A stretch of 64,000 nt of DNA, taken from positions 379,205 through 443,204 of the forward strand of contig JOGW01000012.1 of NCBI GenBank assembly GCA_000721375.1, in the 5' to 3' direction. Under the pieces are notes generated by a model. The model was not told the origin of the DNA. It saw nothing but the letters and a program-made list of their open reading frames with translations, and made no database searches. The stretch's first letter is position 1. Every line of letters starts with the position of its first letter. Both the position numbers and the translations under genes were made by a program. Positions 45,488 through 55,900 of the stretch are shown here, in pieces. The DNA comes from Streptomyces sp. NRRL B-3428 (GTDB lineage: Bacteria; Actinomycetota; Actinomycetes; Streptomycetales; Streptomycetaceae).

Positions 45488-46561
45488 ATGAGGGTGCAGC
45501 TGGACGCACGGGCTTGGAGCAGGTCTCGGTTCGCCACGTCTGCGGCCGTGGAGGTACTCGGTGTGCTGCGGCATCGCGGCCGGCATCCGGCCGCTCACGC
45601 ACGGCAGTGGTACGCCCGTGCCCGGCGGGCACTGCCTCCGGGGCAACTGGCGCTCCTTGAAGCGCTGGTGCCCACCGATCACAGCAACGCCCCGGATTTC
45701 CTGACACCTGCGCCGCGCCACGGCGAGTCGATGCAGGAGGTGGCGGCCCGCATCGCGGCGACCCCGGGCGAGGAGGTCGACTACCAACTCGACATCGCGA
45801 TCCGCGGTCGGCGCGTGTGGCCCCATGTCCTCGCGCTGTATCAGAGCGAGGCAGCCTACGAGCGGTGGCGGCGACCGATGCCCCCCGCGCTCGAAATGGC
45901 GGCGAGCGAGGGCGGTGCCGCCGTGGCGACGGCTGCCGCTGCGGCGATGGCGACCCTGTTCGAGTCTGCGCTGGCACCGGACTGGCCGCGGGTCCGAGCG
46001 GTGCTGGACGCCGACATCAGCAACCGTGCCGACCGGATGGCCACGCAAGGCGCAGGCACGGTGCTCGGCGATCTCGGTGAGCGGATGGAGTGGACGGGCA
46101 CCGAGCTCGTACTGGAGCGCCCCTACTCCGGGATCATCGACTGGGCCGACGAGGGGGTGCTCTTCGTCCCGGCCACGACGCATGTCGGACCGGTGCTGTT
46201 CGCTGCCGAACATCCGCACCCGCCCGTGCTGTTCTACCGGGCGCGCGGCATCGGCGCCCTCGGGGAGCGCCCGGCGGGCGTGGCGGAATCAGCCCTGGCG
46301 GGACTCGTGGGCGTGACCAGGGCCGCGCTGCTCACGACGCTCGACGTGCCCGCCTCGACAGTCGAGTTGAGCCGGAGGACCGGCTGGAGCAGCGCGACCG
46401 TGTCGTATCACCTCGGCATTCTGCTGCGGGCAGGACTGGTCGACCGGTGCCGCCGAGGTCGCGTCGTCCGCTATGCGAGGACCGGCCTCGGGACGGCGCT
46501 CGCGACATCATCGGCGGAGGACCGGATGTCCCGTGCCGCGGGGCCGCCCCTCAGGGTCTGA
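45488..46561 (+). CDS. ArsR-type winged-helix regulator with large N-terminal domain
   Basis: 357 residues. Only the C-terminus (about 270-340) is the winged helix: LSRRTGWSSATVSYHLGILL with a basic wing (RCRRGRVVRYART). The first 250 residues form a domain seen in streptomycete DUF5937-like ArsR proteins, beginning RVQLDARAWSRSRFATS, and probably sense a ligand. ATG 45488 has GGGATGG upstream; ATG 45482 is an alternative. It overlaps the convergent livM gene by 11 bp. The probable target is the divergent secreted-protein gene and its own promoter. Confidence 0.85.
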   Translation: MRVQLDARAWSRSRFATSAAVEVLGVLRHRGRHPAAHARQWYARARRALPPGQLALLEALVPTDHSNAPDFLTPAPRHGESMQEVAARIAATPGEEVDYQLDIAIRGRRVWPHVLALYQSEAAYERWRRPMPPALEMAASEGGAAVATAAAAAMATLFESALAPDWPRVRAVLDADISNRADRMATQGAGTVLGDLGERMEWTGTELVLERPYSGIIDWADEGVLFVPATTHVGPVLFAAEHPHPPVLFYRARGIGALGERPAGVAESALAGLVGVTRAALLTTLDVPASTVELSRRTGWSSATVSYHLGILLRAGLVDRCRRGRVVRYARTGLGTALATSSAEDRMSRAAGPPLRV

Positions 46562-47654
46562 CACCCCGGTTCCGCCGAAGTCGTGCGCCAAGTCCGGAGA
46601 GCCCGCCGGGCAGGAAGTACACCACCCCCATGAACAGCACCCCGAGGACGAACAGCGGCTCCGACAGCGGTCCGCGGAGCCACCCCGGCAGCCCCGCGAC
46701 CCCCTCCGAGGTACCGAGTGCGCCGAGCCGGTGGTCGAGGTAGGCGTAAAGAAGGCCGCCGAGGATCGCTCCCCAGCGCGTGCCCGCACCGCCGAGCACG
46801 ACCATCAGGAGAAAGCCGAGTGTGAAGCTCGACGTGGTGATCTGCGGACTGGAACCGCCCATCAGGAACAGGTGGACCGTTCCGCCGAGCGCGGCCAGGA
46901 AGGACGCGATCACGAAGGCAAGGAGTTGGAAGCGGTAGGGCTGCAGGCCGAGGACCGCGACGCGCTGTTCGTTCTCGCGGATCGCCGCCCAGACCCGGCC
47001 GGGCTCCGAGTTCACCAGCCAGGCGACGGCCCCGGCCACGAGCACCAGGTAGCCGAGCGCAAGCCAGTAGAGGTTGGCCGTGTTGTCGATCCCGGCGAGG
47101 AACTCGGGGACGGCGGAGGGCAGCAGTGACAGCCCCTCCTCTCCCCCGGTGAGCCGCCCCGGGTCACTGGCCACCGCAATGGCCGCGACCTGCGCCATCG
47201 CGAGGGTCACCATGGCGAAGGCGATTCCTCGTACGCGCAGGGCGAGTGCTCCGAGGAGTGCCGGGACCACCAGGCCCACCACGACGGTCAGCGCGAGCGC
47301 GGCCGTCAGGCCGAACTCCCATTTGGTGACGGCGATGTTGACGGTGTAGCTGCCGAGCACGACGTACAGCGCATGGCCGAAGGACAGCAGACCGGTGTGG
47401 CCGAACAGCAGGTCGTACGTGGCGGCGAGGCCCGCGAACACCAGGCAGACACCGAGCAGTTGGAGGGAGCCGGGGCTGTTCACGGGGCCTGGCAGCAGCG
47501 CGGGCAGGTCGAGGGTGGAGTACGGCAGGATCACCAGGAGAGCAAAGGCTGCCGGCGGTAGCGCGCGGCGCAGCAACCGGCGGCGCGGCGCAGCAGAGGA
47601 AGCAGCGGGCTCGCCCGCCGCCGTCGAAGGCGCGAGTACGGCGGTCTTGGTCAT
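46551..47654 (-). CDS. livM: Branched-chain amino acid-type ABC transporter permease (LivM family)
   Basis: 367 residues with about ten membrane helices. It has the LivM landmarks FGHTGLLSFGHALYVVLGSY, LALRVRGIAFAMVTLAMAQ and AAIRENEQRVAVLGLQPYRFQLLAF. It pairs with the LivH permease to form the membrane channel. It is last in a five-gene operon whose genes overlap by 4 bp. Its stop lies inside the convergent ArsR gene. Confidence 0.92.
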   Translation of the reverse strand: MTKTAVLAPSTAAGEPAASSAAPRRRLLRRALPPAAFALLVILPYSTLDLPALLPGPVNSPGSLQLLGVCLVFAGLAATYDLLFGHTGLLSFGHALYVVLGSYTVNIAVTKWEFGLTAALALTVVVGLVVPALLGALALRVRGIAFAMVTLAMAQVAAIAVASDPGRLTGGEEGLSLLPSAVPEFLAGIDNTANLYWLALGYLVLVAGAVAWLVNSEPGRVWAAIRENEQRVAVLGLQPYRFQLLAFVIASFLAALGGTVHLFLMGGSSPQITTSSFTLGFLLMVVLGGAGTRWGAILGGLLYAYLDHRLGALGTSEGVAGLPGWLRGPLSEPLFVLGVLFMGVVYFLPGGLSGLGARLRRNRGVRP

Positions 47655-48517
47655 GCGGTCCTCCCCGTGAGGCCGCCGGGCCGGGCGAGCAGGACGACGG
47701 CCAGGACGAGAACGACGGAGGCCTCGCCCACACCGGCGGCGGCGTAGTAGCTGGTGAACTGCTGGACGAGGCCGACCACGACGGCGGCGAGGGCGGAGCC
47801 CGCGACCGAGCCCATGCCGCCGATGACGACGACGATGAACGCGAAGATCAGCAGTGAGGTGCCCTGGCCCGGCGAGACATCGCCGTAGTAGACCCCGGCC
47901 AGCGCGCCACCCAGTGCCGCCGCGGCGCCGCCGATGGCGAAGACGACCGTGAACGCGATGCGTACGTTGATGCCGAGGGCCGTGACCATCGCCCGGTCCT
48001 CCACCCCGGCGCGCACGATCAGACCGAACCGCGTGCGGTGCAGGAACAGTTGCAGCAGGGCGAGGACCACGACTGCGGCGCCGATGAGCAGGAACCGGTC
48101 GTTGGGCACGGTGGCGCCGAGGATCGTGGTGGTCTCCTCGGTCCAGGCGGGTTTGGGGAAGGTCACCGGGTCGGCGCCGAATCCGGCCTGGAGCAGGGCG
48201 ACGCCCGCGAGGCTCAGACCGACGGTGACGAGGACCTGGTCGATGGGCCGTGAGTAGAGCGGGCGGATCAGGAGGAGTTCCACGAGTACGGCGGCGAGCG
48301 TGCCGATGGCGACACCGATGACCGCGGCCGGCACGAAGCCCAGGCCGAGGCGGTCCGCTGCCCACCAGGTGCCGTACGCCCCGGCCGAAAGGAAGAGGCC
48401 GTGCGCGAAGTTGAGGACATCGGCGAGGCCGAAGATCAGCGAGAGGCCGGAGGCGACGAGGAAGTACAGCGCGCCGAGGCCCAGGCCGGTCAGGGAGAGG
48501 AGGACGAGGGTGCTCAT
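47651..48517 (-). CDS. livH: Branched-chain amino acid-type ABC transporter permease (LivH family)
   Basis: 288 residues, about eight membrane helices, with LNFAHGLFLSAGAYGTWW and VVIGGMGSVAGSALAAVVVGL, the standard LivH signatures. It is coupled on both sides by ATGA overlaps to livF and livM. Liv-type importers also move urea, amides or aromatic compounds, so the substrate remains open. Confidence 0.92.
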   Translation of the reverse strand: MSTLVLLSLTGLGLGALYFLVASGLSLIFGLADVLNFAHGLFLSAGAYGTWWAADRLGLGFVPAAVIGVAIGTLAAVLVELLLIRPLYSRPIDQVLVTVGLSLAGVALLQAGFGADPVTFPKPAWTEETTTILGATVPNDRFLLIGAAVVVLALLQLFLHRTRFGLIVRAGVEDRAMVTALGINVRIAFTVVFAIGGAAAALGGALAGVYYGDVSPGQGTSLLIFAFIVVVIGGMGSVAGSALAAVVVGLVQQFTSYYAAAGVGEASVVLVLAVVLLARPGGLTGRTA

Positions 48518-49218
48518 GCCACTCCCAGGAGTTCGCGGGTGAGTTCGGCGTCGGTGAGCAGGTCGGCGGCTCGGGAGGTGTGCACGACACTGCCCTGTTC
48601 GAGGACCACGGCGTGGTTGGCGATCCGGCGGACCAGCGCGAGGTTCTGTTCGACCAGGAGGATCGGCACCTTCTCGGCGGCGCGCGCGAGTACGTCCGCG
48701 ACCTCGGTGACGATCTTCGGGGCGAGCCCCTTGGTGGGTTCGTCGACGAGCAGCAGCCTGTTGTCGTTGAGCAGGGTGCGGCCGATGGCAACCATCTGCT
48801 GCTGCCCGCCGGACAGGCTGCCCGCCCGCTGACCGCCGCGTTGCTCGAGCTCGGGGAACATGTCGTAGACCAGGTCGTAGTGGTGGGGACCGCTGCCGCG
48901 TGCGGCGAGCTTGAGGTTCTCGGTGACGGTCAGGGAGCCGAAGACATTGCGGTCCTCGGGGGCGTATCCGAGGCCGCGCCGCACGATCGCGTGAGTGGGC
49001 AGCGCGATGAGGTCCTCATCTGCCAGGCGGACGGCGCCCGTTCGGGGTACGAGGCCGAGGATCGCCTTGAGCGTGGTGGTCTTCCCGGCTCCGTTGCGGC
49101 CGAGGAGCGCGGTGACGCCCTGGTGGGCGACGGTGAGGTCCACGCCGTGCAGGATCTGCGAGGAGCCGATCCGTACGGCGAGGCCTTGGACTTCAAGGAG
49201 CGGGGATGTGTCCTTCAC
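48514..49218 (-). CDS. livF: ABC transporter ATP-binding protein (LivF family)
   Basis: 234 residues. All ATPase motifs are intact: Walker A GRNGAGKTT, Q-loop region GYAPEDRNVFGSLTV, signature GSLSGGQQQM, Walker B LLLVDEPTKGLAP. The PEDR...F pattern and DEPTKGLAP are typical of LivF. GTG 49218 overlaps the livG stop and follows GGGGGAGG. Confidence 0.93.
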   Translation of the reverse strand: MKDTSPLLEVQGLAVRIGSSQILHGVDLTVAHQGVTALLGRNGAGKTTTLKAILGLVPRTGAVRLADEDLIALPTHAIVRRGLGYAPEDRNVFGSLTVTENLKLAARGSGPHHYDLVYDMFPELEQRGGQRAGSLSGGQQQMVAIGRTLLNDNRLLLVDEPTKGLAPKIVTEVADVLARAAEKVPILLVEQNLALVRRIANHAVVLEQGSVVHTSRAADLLTDAELTRELLGVA

Positions 49219-50015
49219 AGGGCCTCCCCCAGGTACGCGTCCTGGACCAGTGGATCGGCCATCACCTTCTGCGGTGTGTCCAGGGCCAGCAGCCGTCCGT
49301 GGTGCATCACGGCCACGCGGTCGGCGAGGCCGAGGAGGACGTCCATGTGGTGTTCCACCATGAGGACGGTGCGGCCTTCCTCGCGGTGCACACTCCTGAT
49401 CACCTCGGTCAGGGCGGGGACGTCGGCGGTACCGACACCGGCCATCGGCTCGTCGAGCAGGATCAGCCGCGGTTCGGTGACCAGGAGGATCGCTATCTCC
49501 AGCTTGCGTTTGTCGCCGTGGGACAGCGCTCCCGCGAGGTCCGGGGCACGGCCTGAAAGGCCCACACGCGCGAGGGCGTCGAGGGCCGCCTGCCGTGCAC
49601 CGGTATCGGCGTCGGCGCGCCGCCACAGGCGCAGACACGAGCCCCGGTGGGCGGCGGCGGCGAGCCGGGCGTTCTCGAGCACGCTCAGGCCGGCGAAGAC
49701 GCTGGAGGACTGGAAGGTCCGGCCGAGTCCACGGCGCGCACGGCGGTGCGGCGGGTCCGAGGTGATGTCCGTACGGTCCAGTTCGATGCTGCCGCTGCCG
49801 GGGCGGACGAGGCCGGAGATCAGGTTGAACAGGGAGGTCTTGCCCGCTCCGTTGGGTCCGATCACGGCCACGAACTCGCCCTGGGCGACGTCGAATGCGA
49901 CGTCGGAGACGATCTGCGCGCCGCCGACCGCCCAGCCGAGCCCGCGTACTCGCAGGACCGGCCGGACGAGGGTGGCTGCCGGGTCTTCCTTGGTGACGCC
50001 TTGCATCGTGGTCAC
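49215..50015 (-). CDS. livG: ABC transporter ATP-binding protein (LivG family)
   Basis: 266 residues. Walker A GPNGAGKTSLFN, FQSSSVFAGLSVLEN, signature region ALSHGDKRKLEIA (a LivG-type variant of LSGG) and Walker B LILLDEPMAGVG. GTG 50015 overlaps the binding-protein stop as GTGA, in line with the rest of the operon. ATG 50006 is an alternative three codons in. Confidence 0.92.
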   Translation of the reverse strand: MTTMQGVTKEDPAATLVRPVLRVRGLGWAVGGAQIVSDVAFDVAQGEFVAVIGPNGAGKTSLFNLISGLVRPGSGSIELDRTDITSDPPHRRARRGLGRTFQSSSVFAGLSVLENARLAAAAHRGSCLRLWRRADADTGARQAALDALARVGLSGRAPDLAGALSHGDKRKLEIAILLVTEPRLILLDEPMAGVGTADVPALTEVIRSVHREEGRTVLMVEHHMDVLLGLADRVAVMHHGRLLALDTPQKVMADPLVQDAYLGEAL

Positions 50016-51211
50016 TTCTTGACCACACCGGGGGCGACGGCGTCGGCTTCGAGCGTCTTGACCAGCTCGGCCGTGGGCGGGGTGCCGTTCTTCAACCGCG
50101 CCTGGAACATGGGCTGGAGCAGCGCGTGGTCCTCGGCGCGGACGGTGATCTCGCCCTTGACTCCCTCGAAGCTCCAGCCTTCGAGCGCCTTGGCCATCGC
50201 GTCCGCGGAGGTCCCCTTCCCGACCGCGTGGACGATCATCTGCGCCGCGGTGAAGCCGTCGACGGTGAACAGCCCGACCTGGCCGCCCGCTTCGGTCACC
50301 CGCTCGGTCATGGCCTTCTCGGCCTCGGTTCCGGCGGCCCCCGCGAAGTAGTGCGCGAGGAAGTCGACGTGCTCGGCCACCTTCCCGTACGAGGGCCAGG
50401 TCGCCTCGATGTCCAGGCCCGTGACGACCTTCGTGGACTCGAAGACGCCCTGCTGGCCGAGAGCCGTCCACATCGCCTTGGCCGAAGTGCCGGCCCATGC
50501 GACGAACATCAGGTCCGCGCCGGCCTTCTTGGCCTGGGTCGCGAAGGGCGTGAAGTCATTGGCGGCGGCGGGTACGAGCAGGGACTCGACCTTCGCGCCC
50601 TGCGGTGCGAGCACCGCCTTCACACCGGCCGCGTTGGCCTGCCCGAACGCGTTGTCCTGGGCGAAGACGGTGACCTTCTTGCCCGACATGTCCCCGACGA
50701 AGGCCGCGGCGGTGTTGATGTCCTGGGTGGTCTGCCGCCCCGAGCGGAAGGTGTACGGACCGGCGCCGGTCACTGCGTCGGTGGCCGCGGGCCCGGAGAG
50801 GAACAGCACCTTGTTCTGCTCGGTGAGGGGGCTGACCTGCGTGGCGACACCCGAGGAGGTCGCACCGGCGATGATCTTGTAGCCCTGGCCGATGAGGTCC
50901 TTGGCAGCGGCGACGGCCTTCGAGGGGTCTCCGGCGTCGTCCGCCTGAGTGACCTCGATCTTGCGGCCGCCGACCTTGCCGGTGCCCTTCGTGGCGTAGT
51001 CGAGTCCGGCCTCGAAGCCTTCGAGGTACTGCTTGCCGTACGTCGCGAGCGGCCCCGACTTGGAGTACACGAGGCCGACCTTGACGGGGTCCGACGCCTT
51101 GCTCCCCGTGGCGCCGCCGCTGCCGGGGCTGCCGCACGAGGCGGTGAGGATCAGGGCCGCTGCCGCAGCCAGGGCGGCGGGCAGGCGGACCGCGAGGGGC
51201 TTTCGGAGCAT
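50012..51211 (-). CDS. livJ: ABC transporter substrate-binding lipoprotein (LivJ/LivK type)
   Basis: 399 residues. A signal peptide ends in lipobox LTASC, anchoring it outside the membrane. The type I periplasmic-binding fold starts PVKVGLVYSKSGPLATYGKQ and contains QADDAGDPSKAVAAAKDLI and AGATSSGVATQVSPL, as in leucine/amide receptors. It is first in the operon and delivers ligand to LivHM. The ligand cannot be read from sequence. The start is ATG 51211; a longer frame only precedes the signal. Confidence 0.9.
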   Translation of the reverse strand: MLRKPLAVRLPAALAAAAALILTASCGSPGSGGATGSKASDPVKVGLVYSKSGPLATYGKQYLEGFEAGLDYATKGTGKVGGRKIEVTQADDAGDPSKAVAAAKDLIGQGYKIIAGATSSGVATQVSPLTEQNKVLFLSGPAATDAVTGAGPYTFRSGRQTTQDINTAAAFVGDMSGKKVTVFAQDNAFGQANAAGVKAVLAPQGAKVESLLVPAAANDFTPFATQAKKAGADLMFVAWAGTSAKAMWTALGQQGVFESTKVVTGLDIEATWPSYGKVAEHVDFLAHYFAGAAGTEAEKAMTERVTEAGGQVGLFTVDGFTAAQMIVHAVGKGTSADAMAKALEGWSFEGVKGEITVRAEDHALLQPMFQARLKNGTPPTAELVKTLEADAVAPGVVKK

Positions 51212-51365
51212 GGTCGGCTCTCTTCTGCTGCGGGTGGGGGTGCCGGTCAAATGCCTGGAGCGGCGCGGCAGTTGGCCGGCGGTGGCCGGGGTGGTGATCA
51301 GGTGGTGGTCGCGTGGTGCTGCCCGGGAAGGCTAGGAGCCGGGACAGGCCTGAGCGATGTGGGGC

Positions 51366-51403
51366 GGGGCCACAACCTTCGGCGGTTCGCTGGTGGTGGC
51401 CCC
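51366..51403 (-). terminator. Terminator of the secreted esterase gene
   Basis: 12-bp arms with one mismatch (GGGGCCACAACC / GGTGGTGGCCCC) and a 14-nt loop, beginning 11 bp after the esterase stop on the minus strand. Confidence 0.75.
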
Positions 51404-51414
51404 CACAGCCGGGC

Positions 51415-52704
51415 TCAGCAGGACCCGGTGGCGACCACCTCGTAGTAGTCGTCCCCGGTCTTCTTCAGCGTCGACTGCACGAAGGTGTTCCACAGGCCCA
51501 TCGCCTGGTTGGAGCCGTCGGCATACGCGGTGCCGCCCGACTGATGGGCTCGACTCGCCTGTACATGGGCGTAGTTGCTCGCCGTGAAGCACTCGGCGGG
51601 TGCGGGCGTGGTGGGGTCGGGCGAGGGGGTCGTCGGGTCGGGCGACGGGGAGGGAGTGGAGCCGCCGTCGCCGTCCAGACCCCAGAAGCGGGCCATGTGG
51701 TGGGCGGCGCAGATGTTCGCGTCCGGGAGGTAGGTGTCACCGGTCTGCCCGCACTGCCCGGCCCCGGTGCCCGGGTCGATGGACTGGCCGTGTCCCATGC
51801 CGCTGATGGTGAAACTCTCGACCACGGGCCTGCCCGAACCGTCGTTGAACACCTTGTGCGCGGCGCCGGACACCGTGTCGTTCACCTCGGCACTCTGGTC
51901 GGCCGCGTGCACGTCGGTCCACTGGTCGACGAGTTCCTGCATATCGGCCGGAGCCACCGTCGTATCGCTGCTGCCGTGCCACACCGACAGCGTCGGCCAG
52001 GCGGTGCGCGAGCCGCCGCCGGGGGAGGCCGCGCGCACCTTGGCGCCCCACTGGGCGGGGGACTTGGCGACGCCCGGGCTCATACAGGTCCACTCGTTGG
52101 TCTCGGGCGCGCAGCCGTACGGAATTCCGGCGGCGATACCGCCGCCCGCGAAGACCTCGGGATAGTCGGCCATCATCACTGCCGTCATGCCACCACCGGC
52201 GGACAGGCCGGTGACGTACACCCTCGACGGGTCCACGGCGTTGTCGGCCTTCGCCTTGTCCACCATCTGCTTGATCGACAGGGCCTCGCCCTGGTCGCGA
52301 GTGATGTCGGCGGTCTGGAACCAGTTGAAACAGTTCAGCGAGTTATTGGCCGTGCTGGTCTCCGGCAGGACGAGCGTGAACCGGAAGCGGTCGGCGAGTT
52401 CCTTCCAGCCGGTCCGTGTACCGAAGTTGACCGCGAGACCGGCGCCGTTGAGCGCGCAGCCGTGCATGGCGACCACCAGCGGCCGGCCCGCAGGCAGCCC
52501 GTCGGGCACGTAGCGGTACATCTTCAGTGCGCCGGGGTTGGAGCCGAATCCGGTGACCTGCTCCACCGACGCGGCGCGCGCGGGCTGCGCGGCCCTGAGC
52601 ATGGTCGCCGCGAGCAGGAAGGACAGGGCGATGGCGCCGAGCGCGGAGAGCAGCAGGCCGGGCCTTCGCCTGCGAGGTGTCGGACGGTGGTGGGGCAGCG
52701 TCAC
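51415..52704 (-). CDS. Secreted PHB-depolymerase-like esterase with C-terminal binding domain
   Basis: 429 residues. A signal peptide (LLLSALGAIALSFLLAATML...ARA) precedes an LpqC/PHB-depolymerase family alpha/beta hydrolase: HGCALNGAG, nucleophile GLSAGGGM, Asp in WHGSSDTTV and His in GMGHGQS. A Pro/Ser/Thr linker (DPTTPSPDPTTPAP) joins a C-terminal domain of about 55 residues (CFTASNYAHVQASRAHQ) typical of extracellular short-chain polyhydroxyalkanoate depolymerases. It would degrade PHB or another polyester outside the cell, though feruloyl-esterase activity is possible. GTG 52704 has AAGGAG six bases upstream. Confidence 0.9.
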   Translation of the reverse strand: MTLPHHRPTPRRRRPGLLLSALGAIALSFLLAATMLRAAQPARAASVEQVTGFGSNPGALKMYRYVPDGLPAGRPLVVAMHGCALNGAGLAVNFGTRTGWKELADRFRFTLVLPETSTANNSLNCFNWFQTADITRDQGEALSIKQMVDKAKADNAVDPSRVYVTGLSAGGGMTAVMMADYPEVFAGGGIAAGIPYGCAPETNEWTCMSPGVAKSPAQWGAKVRAASPGGGSRTAWPTLSVWHGSSDTTVAPADMQELVDQWTDVHAADQSAEVNDTVSGAAHKVFNDGSGRPVVESFTISGMGHGQSIDPGTGAGQCGQTGDTYLPDANICAAHHMARFWGLDGDGGSTPSPSPDPTTPSPDPTTPAPAECFTASNYAHVQASRAHQSGGTAYADGSNQAMGLWNTFVQSTLKKTGDDYYEVVATGSC

Positions 52705-52734
52705 TTGGCACTCCTTGGTCGTGGGGCACACGGT

Positions 52735-52766
52735 TCATGCGGTCACGCAGTCACGCGGTCATGCGA
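52735..52766. repeat. Four tandem 8-bp units TCAYGCRG
   Basis: TCATGCGG, TCACGCAG, TCACGCGG and TCATGCGA run head to tail about 30 bp upstream of the secreted esterase GTG, in its promoter or leader. Confidence 0.75.
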
Positions 52767-52943
52767 CGCACCGGGCCGAAATGTTTCCGTGACCGTAGGA
52801 GCGCGGGGTGGCACGCGAAATGTGTCGACTCCCCACTTCGGAACGGCCGGTTGTGTGGCTCGACGCACCTGAGCCCGCGCCCGCCGATCCCTGCACACCC
52901 CTTGAGGTGCTCACGACTTGACGCCTAGGATCGTCGCAAGGTC

Positions 52944-52959
52944 ATTGAATCGTTTCAAT
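52944..52959. promoter_or_regulatory. LacI-type operator upstream of the alpha-L-rhamnosidase
   Basis: ATTGAATCGTTTCAAT is palindromic around a central CG with one mismatch per half-site. It lies 21 bp before the rhamnosidase ATG. It matches the TGAAACGATTCA site before rhaI and the related site before rhaT. Confidence 0.75.
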
Positions 52960-52980
52960 CCTACGATGCGAGGACATGCG

Positions 52981-55900
52981 ATGAGCGACGAACGCGGCAC
53001 ACGCCCGGGCGAGCCCTGGAACCGCAGGGTGTTTCTGGCGACCTCCGCGGCCGGAGCGGCCACAGGCATGGTCGGACTCGGAGTGGGCGCGGGCCCGGCG
53101 GCAGCCGCCGAACCGAGCGGATCCCGGAGTCGATCCCGGAGCGGCACCACGCTGCGGATCGACCGCACCACGGTCGAGTACGCACCGACACTGCTCGGCA
53201 CCGATGTCGAACGCCCGCGCCTCGGCTGGGAGTTGTCGGCCCCGGGCAAGGGAGCACGCCAGAGCGCGTACCAGATCAGAGTCACCAGCAATGCGCGCAC
53301 CCTCTGGGACTCCGGAAAGGTCGCCTCCGAGCGCACGGTCGGGATCCCCTACGACGGGCCCGCACTTGCTCCCCGTACGCGATACGCCTGGAAGGTACGG
53401 GTGTGGGACGGCGCCGCGCAGGCCTCCGAGTGGAGCGCCGAGCATTGGTGGGAGACCGCGCTGCGCGACGAGGACTGGCAAGGGCAGTGGATCGGTGCGG
53501 GCGAGGCGGCGAAGGCACCGGCCTTCACGGGTGCGTCCTGGATCTGGGCACCCGGGGCGACCCCTCAGGGCGCTCCGCCGGGAACCGTCCGGTTCCGCGG
53601 CGTGCTCCAACTGCCCGCGGGCGCCGCGGTGTCGAAGGCGACGCTGATCGCCACGGCCGATGACGACTACACGCTGTACCTGGGCGGCGAGCAGACACTC
53701 CACGCACCCGAGCAGACCGACAGCTGGCGCTCCGCAGACCTGGCCGACGTGACCGCGAAGGTCGCGGCGGACGGACGTGTGGTGGTCGCGGTGCGGGCCA
53801 CCAACCGCGGCGGCGCTTCGGTGAACCCCGGCGGGCTGCTCGTACGGCTCGTCGTCGAACACGGCGACGGCAGCAGCGAGTTGGTGTCCGGTGCGGGCTG
53901 GCGCTGCAGCGAGACGGAGCAGGACGGCTGGCAGCAGCCGGGCTTCGACGACAGCGGCTGGGCCGAGGCCACCGCGCTCGCCCCGTACGGACAGGGTCCC
54001 TGGGGCAGCGGCGTGTCCGTCGCCGTACCCGAGCTGCCCGCACCCCTGCTGCGCCGAGCCTTCAAGGTGTCCAAGCCCGTGCGCCTGGCCCGCCTCCACC
54101 TCAGCGGACTCGCGTACTACGAGGCGGAGATCAACGGCCGCCGGGTGGGCCGGCAGGTGCTCGACCCCGGCTTCACCGACTACGACGAGACGGTCCTGTA
54201 CGCGACGCACGACGTCACCGAGCTCGTCCGGCGTGGCGAGAACGCCATCGGTGTCACGCTCGGCCGCGGCTTCTTCGGTATGACCACCCCCAACGTCTGG
54301 AACTGGCACACACCCCCGTGGCACGGCGAGCCGCGGCTGCTCGCCCAGCTGGAGATCGAGCACGAGGACGGCTCGCGCAGCACGCTCGCCACCGACGAAG
54401 GGTGGCGTCTCACCGAGGGGGCGACACGCTCCAACTCCCTCTACGCGGGCGAGACCTACGACGCACGCGAACATCCGGCGGGCTGGTCCGCACCCGGCTT
54501 CGACGACAAGGGCTGGCGGGCCGCCGTACGGATGCAGGCGCCGAAGGGTGCGCTGCGGGCGCAGGCTCTCGAGCCCGTCCAGGTGGTCGAGACCGTGACG
54601 CCGGTGAAGATCAGCGCGTACGGGGACGACTGGCTGGTCGACATGGGGCGCACCCTCGCGGGCTGGACGCGGCTGACCGTACGGGCCGACGCGGGCACCA
54701 CGATCCGGCTCAAGCACGGCGAGAAACTCAAGGCCGACGGCAGTGTGCACGCCGAGACCGGGCATGTTCCCGGACGCTTCCAGACCGATGAGTACATCTG
54801 CGCGGGCGGTGGGGACGACGAGTCGTGGGAGGCCAAGTTCTCGTACAAGGGCTTCCGTTACGTGCAGATCAGCGGTCTTCCCCGTAAGCCCGAACCGGCC
54901 GAGGTGCTGGGCCGCGTGGTGCACTCGGGCGTCCAGGACACCGGGACCTTCCGCTGCTCGGAGCCCTTCTACGAGCAGCTCGAACGGGCCATGCGCCGTA
55001 CCGTCCTCAACAACCTGCACAGCATCCCCACCGACACCCCGATGTTCGAGAAGAACGGCTGGACGGGAGACGCCCAGGTCGGCGCACCGATCATGCTCTA
55101 CGCGCTCGGTATGCAGCGCTTCTTCGCCAAGTGGCTCGGCGATCTCAAGGACAGCGTGAACACGGCCGGCCAGGTGCCGGTGATCGTGCCGAGCGGCGGC
55201 TGGGGCTACCGGGAGCTGGCACCCGCCCCGGAGTGGACCACGGTCTACCCCTTCCTCGTGCGCGAGATGTACCGGGTCTACGGGGACGACCGGCTCGCGC
55301 GCGACCATCTGCCCGCCCTGACCCGCTACTTGGACTGGGAGCTCGGCCGCCTGCAGAACGGCCTCGCGGTGACCGCGCTCGGCGACTGGGTCTCCCCCGG
55401 CTACGAGATCCCGCCGGAGGACACCCGGCTCACCGCGAGCGCCTACCTCCACCGGGCGCTGCGCGACACGGCGGAGTTGGCGGAGCTGGTCGGCGAACTC
55501 GCGCTGAGCAAGCGCTACTCGGCGGCCGCCGATGATCTCAAGTCCGCCTTCAACGCCGAGTTCCTCGCCCCCGAGGGCCACTACCGCACCGCCAAGGACC
55601 CCCATTACCGCCAGTCGAGCAACTGCATCCCGCTGGCCTTCGGTCTCGTACCCGCGGGCGCCAGGGCGAGCGTCACCGACTCGCTGCTCGCCGATATCGC
55701 CGAGCGGGGCAAGCACCTCAACACCGGCTGCCTGGGCACCAGCGTCCTGCTGCGCGCACTCAGCGCGGCCGGCCACTCGGATGTGGCGCGCGCGGTGGCG
55801 CTGCAGCGCACGTATCCCGGCTGGGGCTACTGGTTCGACAACGGCGCGGACACCATGTGGGAGTACTGGCAGGCGGACTCCCGCTCACGCGACCACTACT

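Noticed and set aside
52942..55776. 944-residue minus-strand frame
   Set aside because: It lies opposite the GH78 rhamnosidase and has no recognisable motif.
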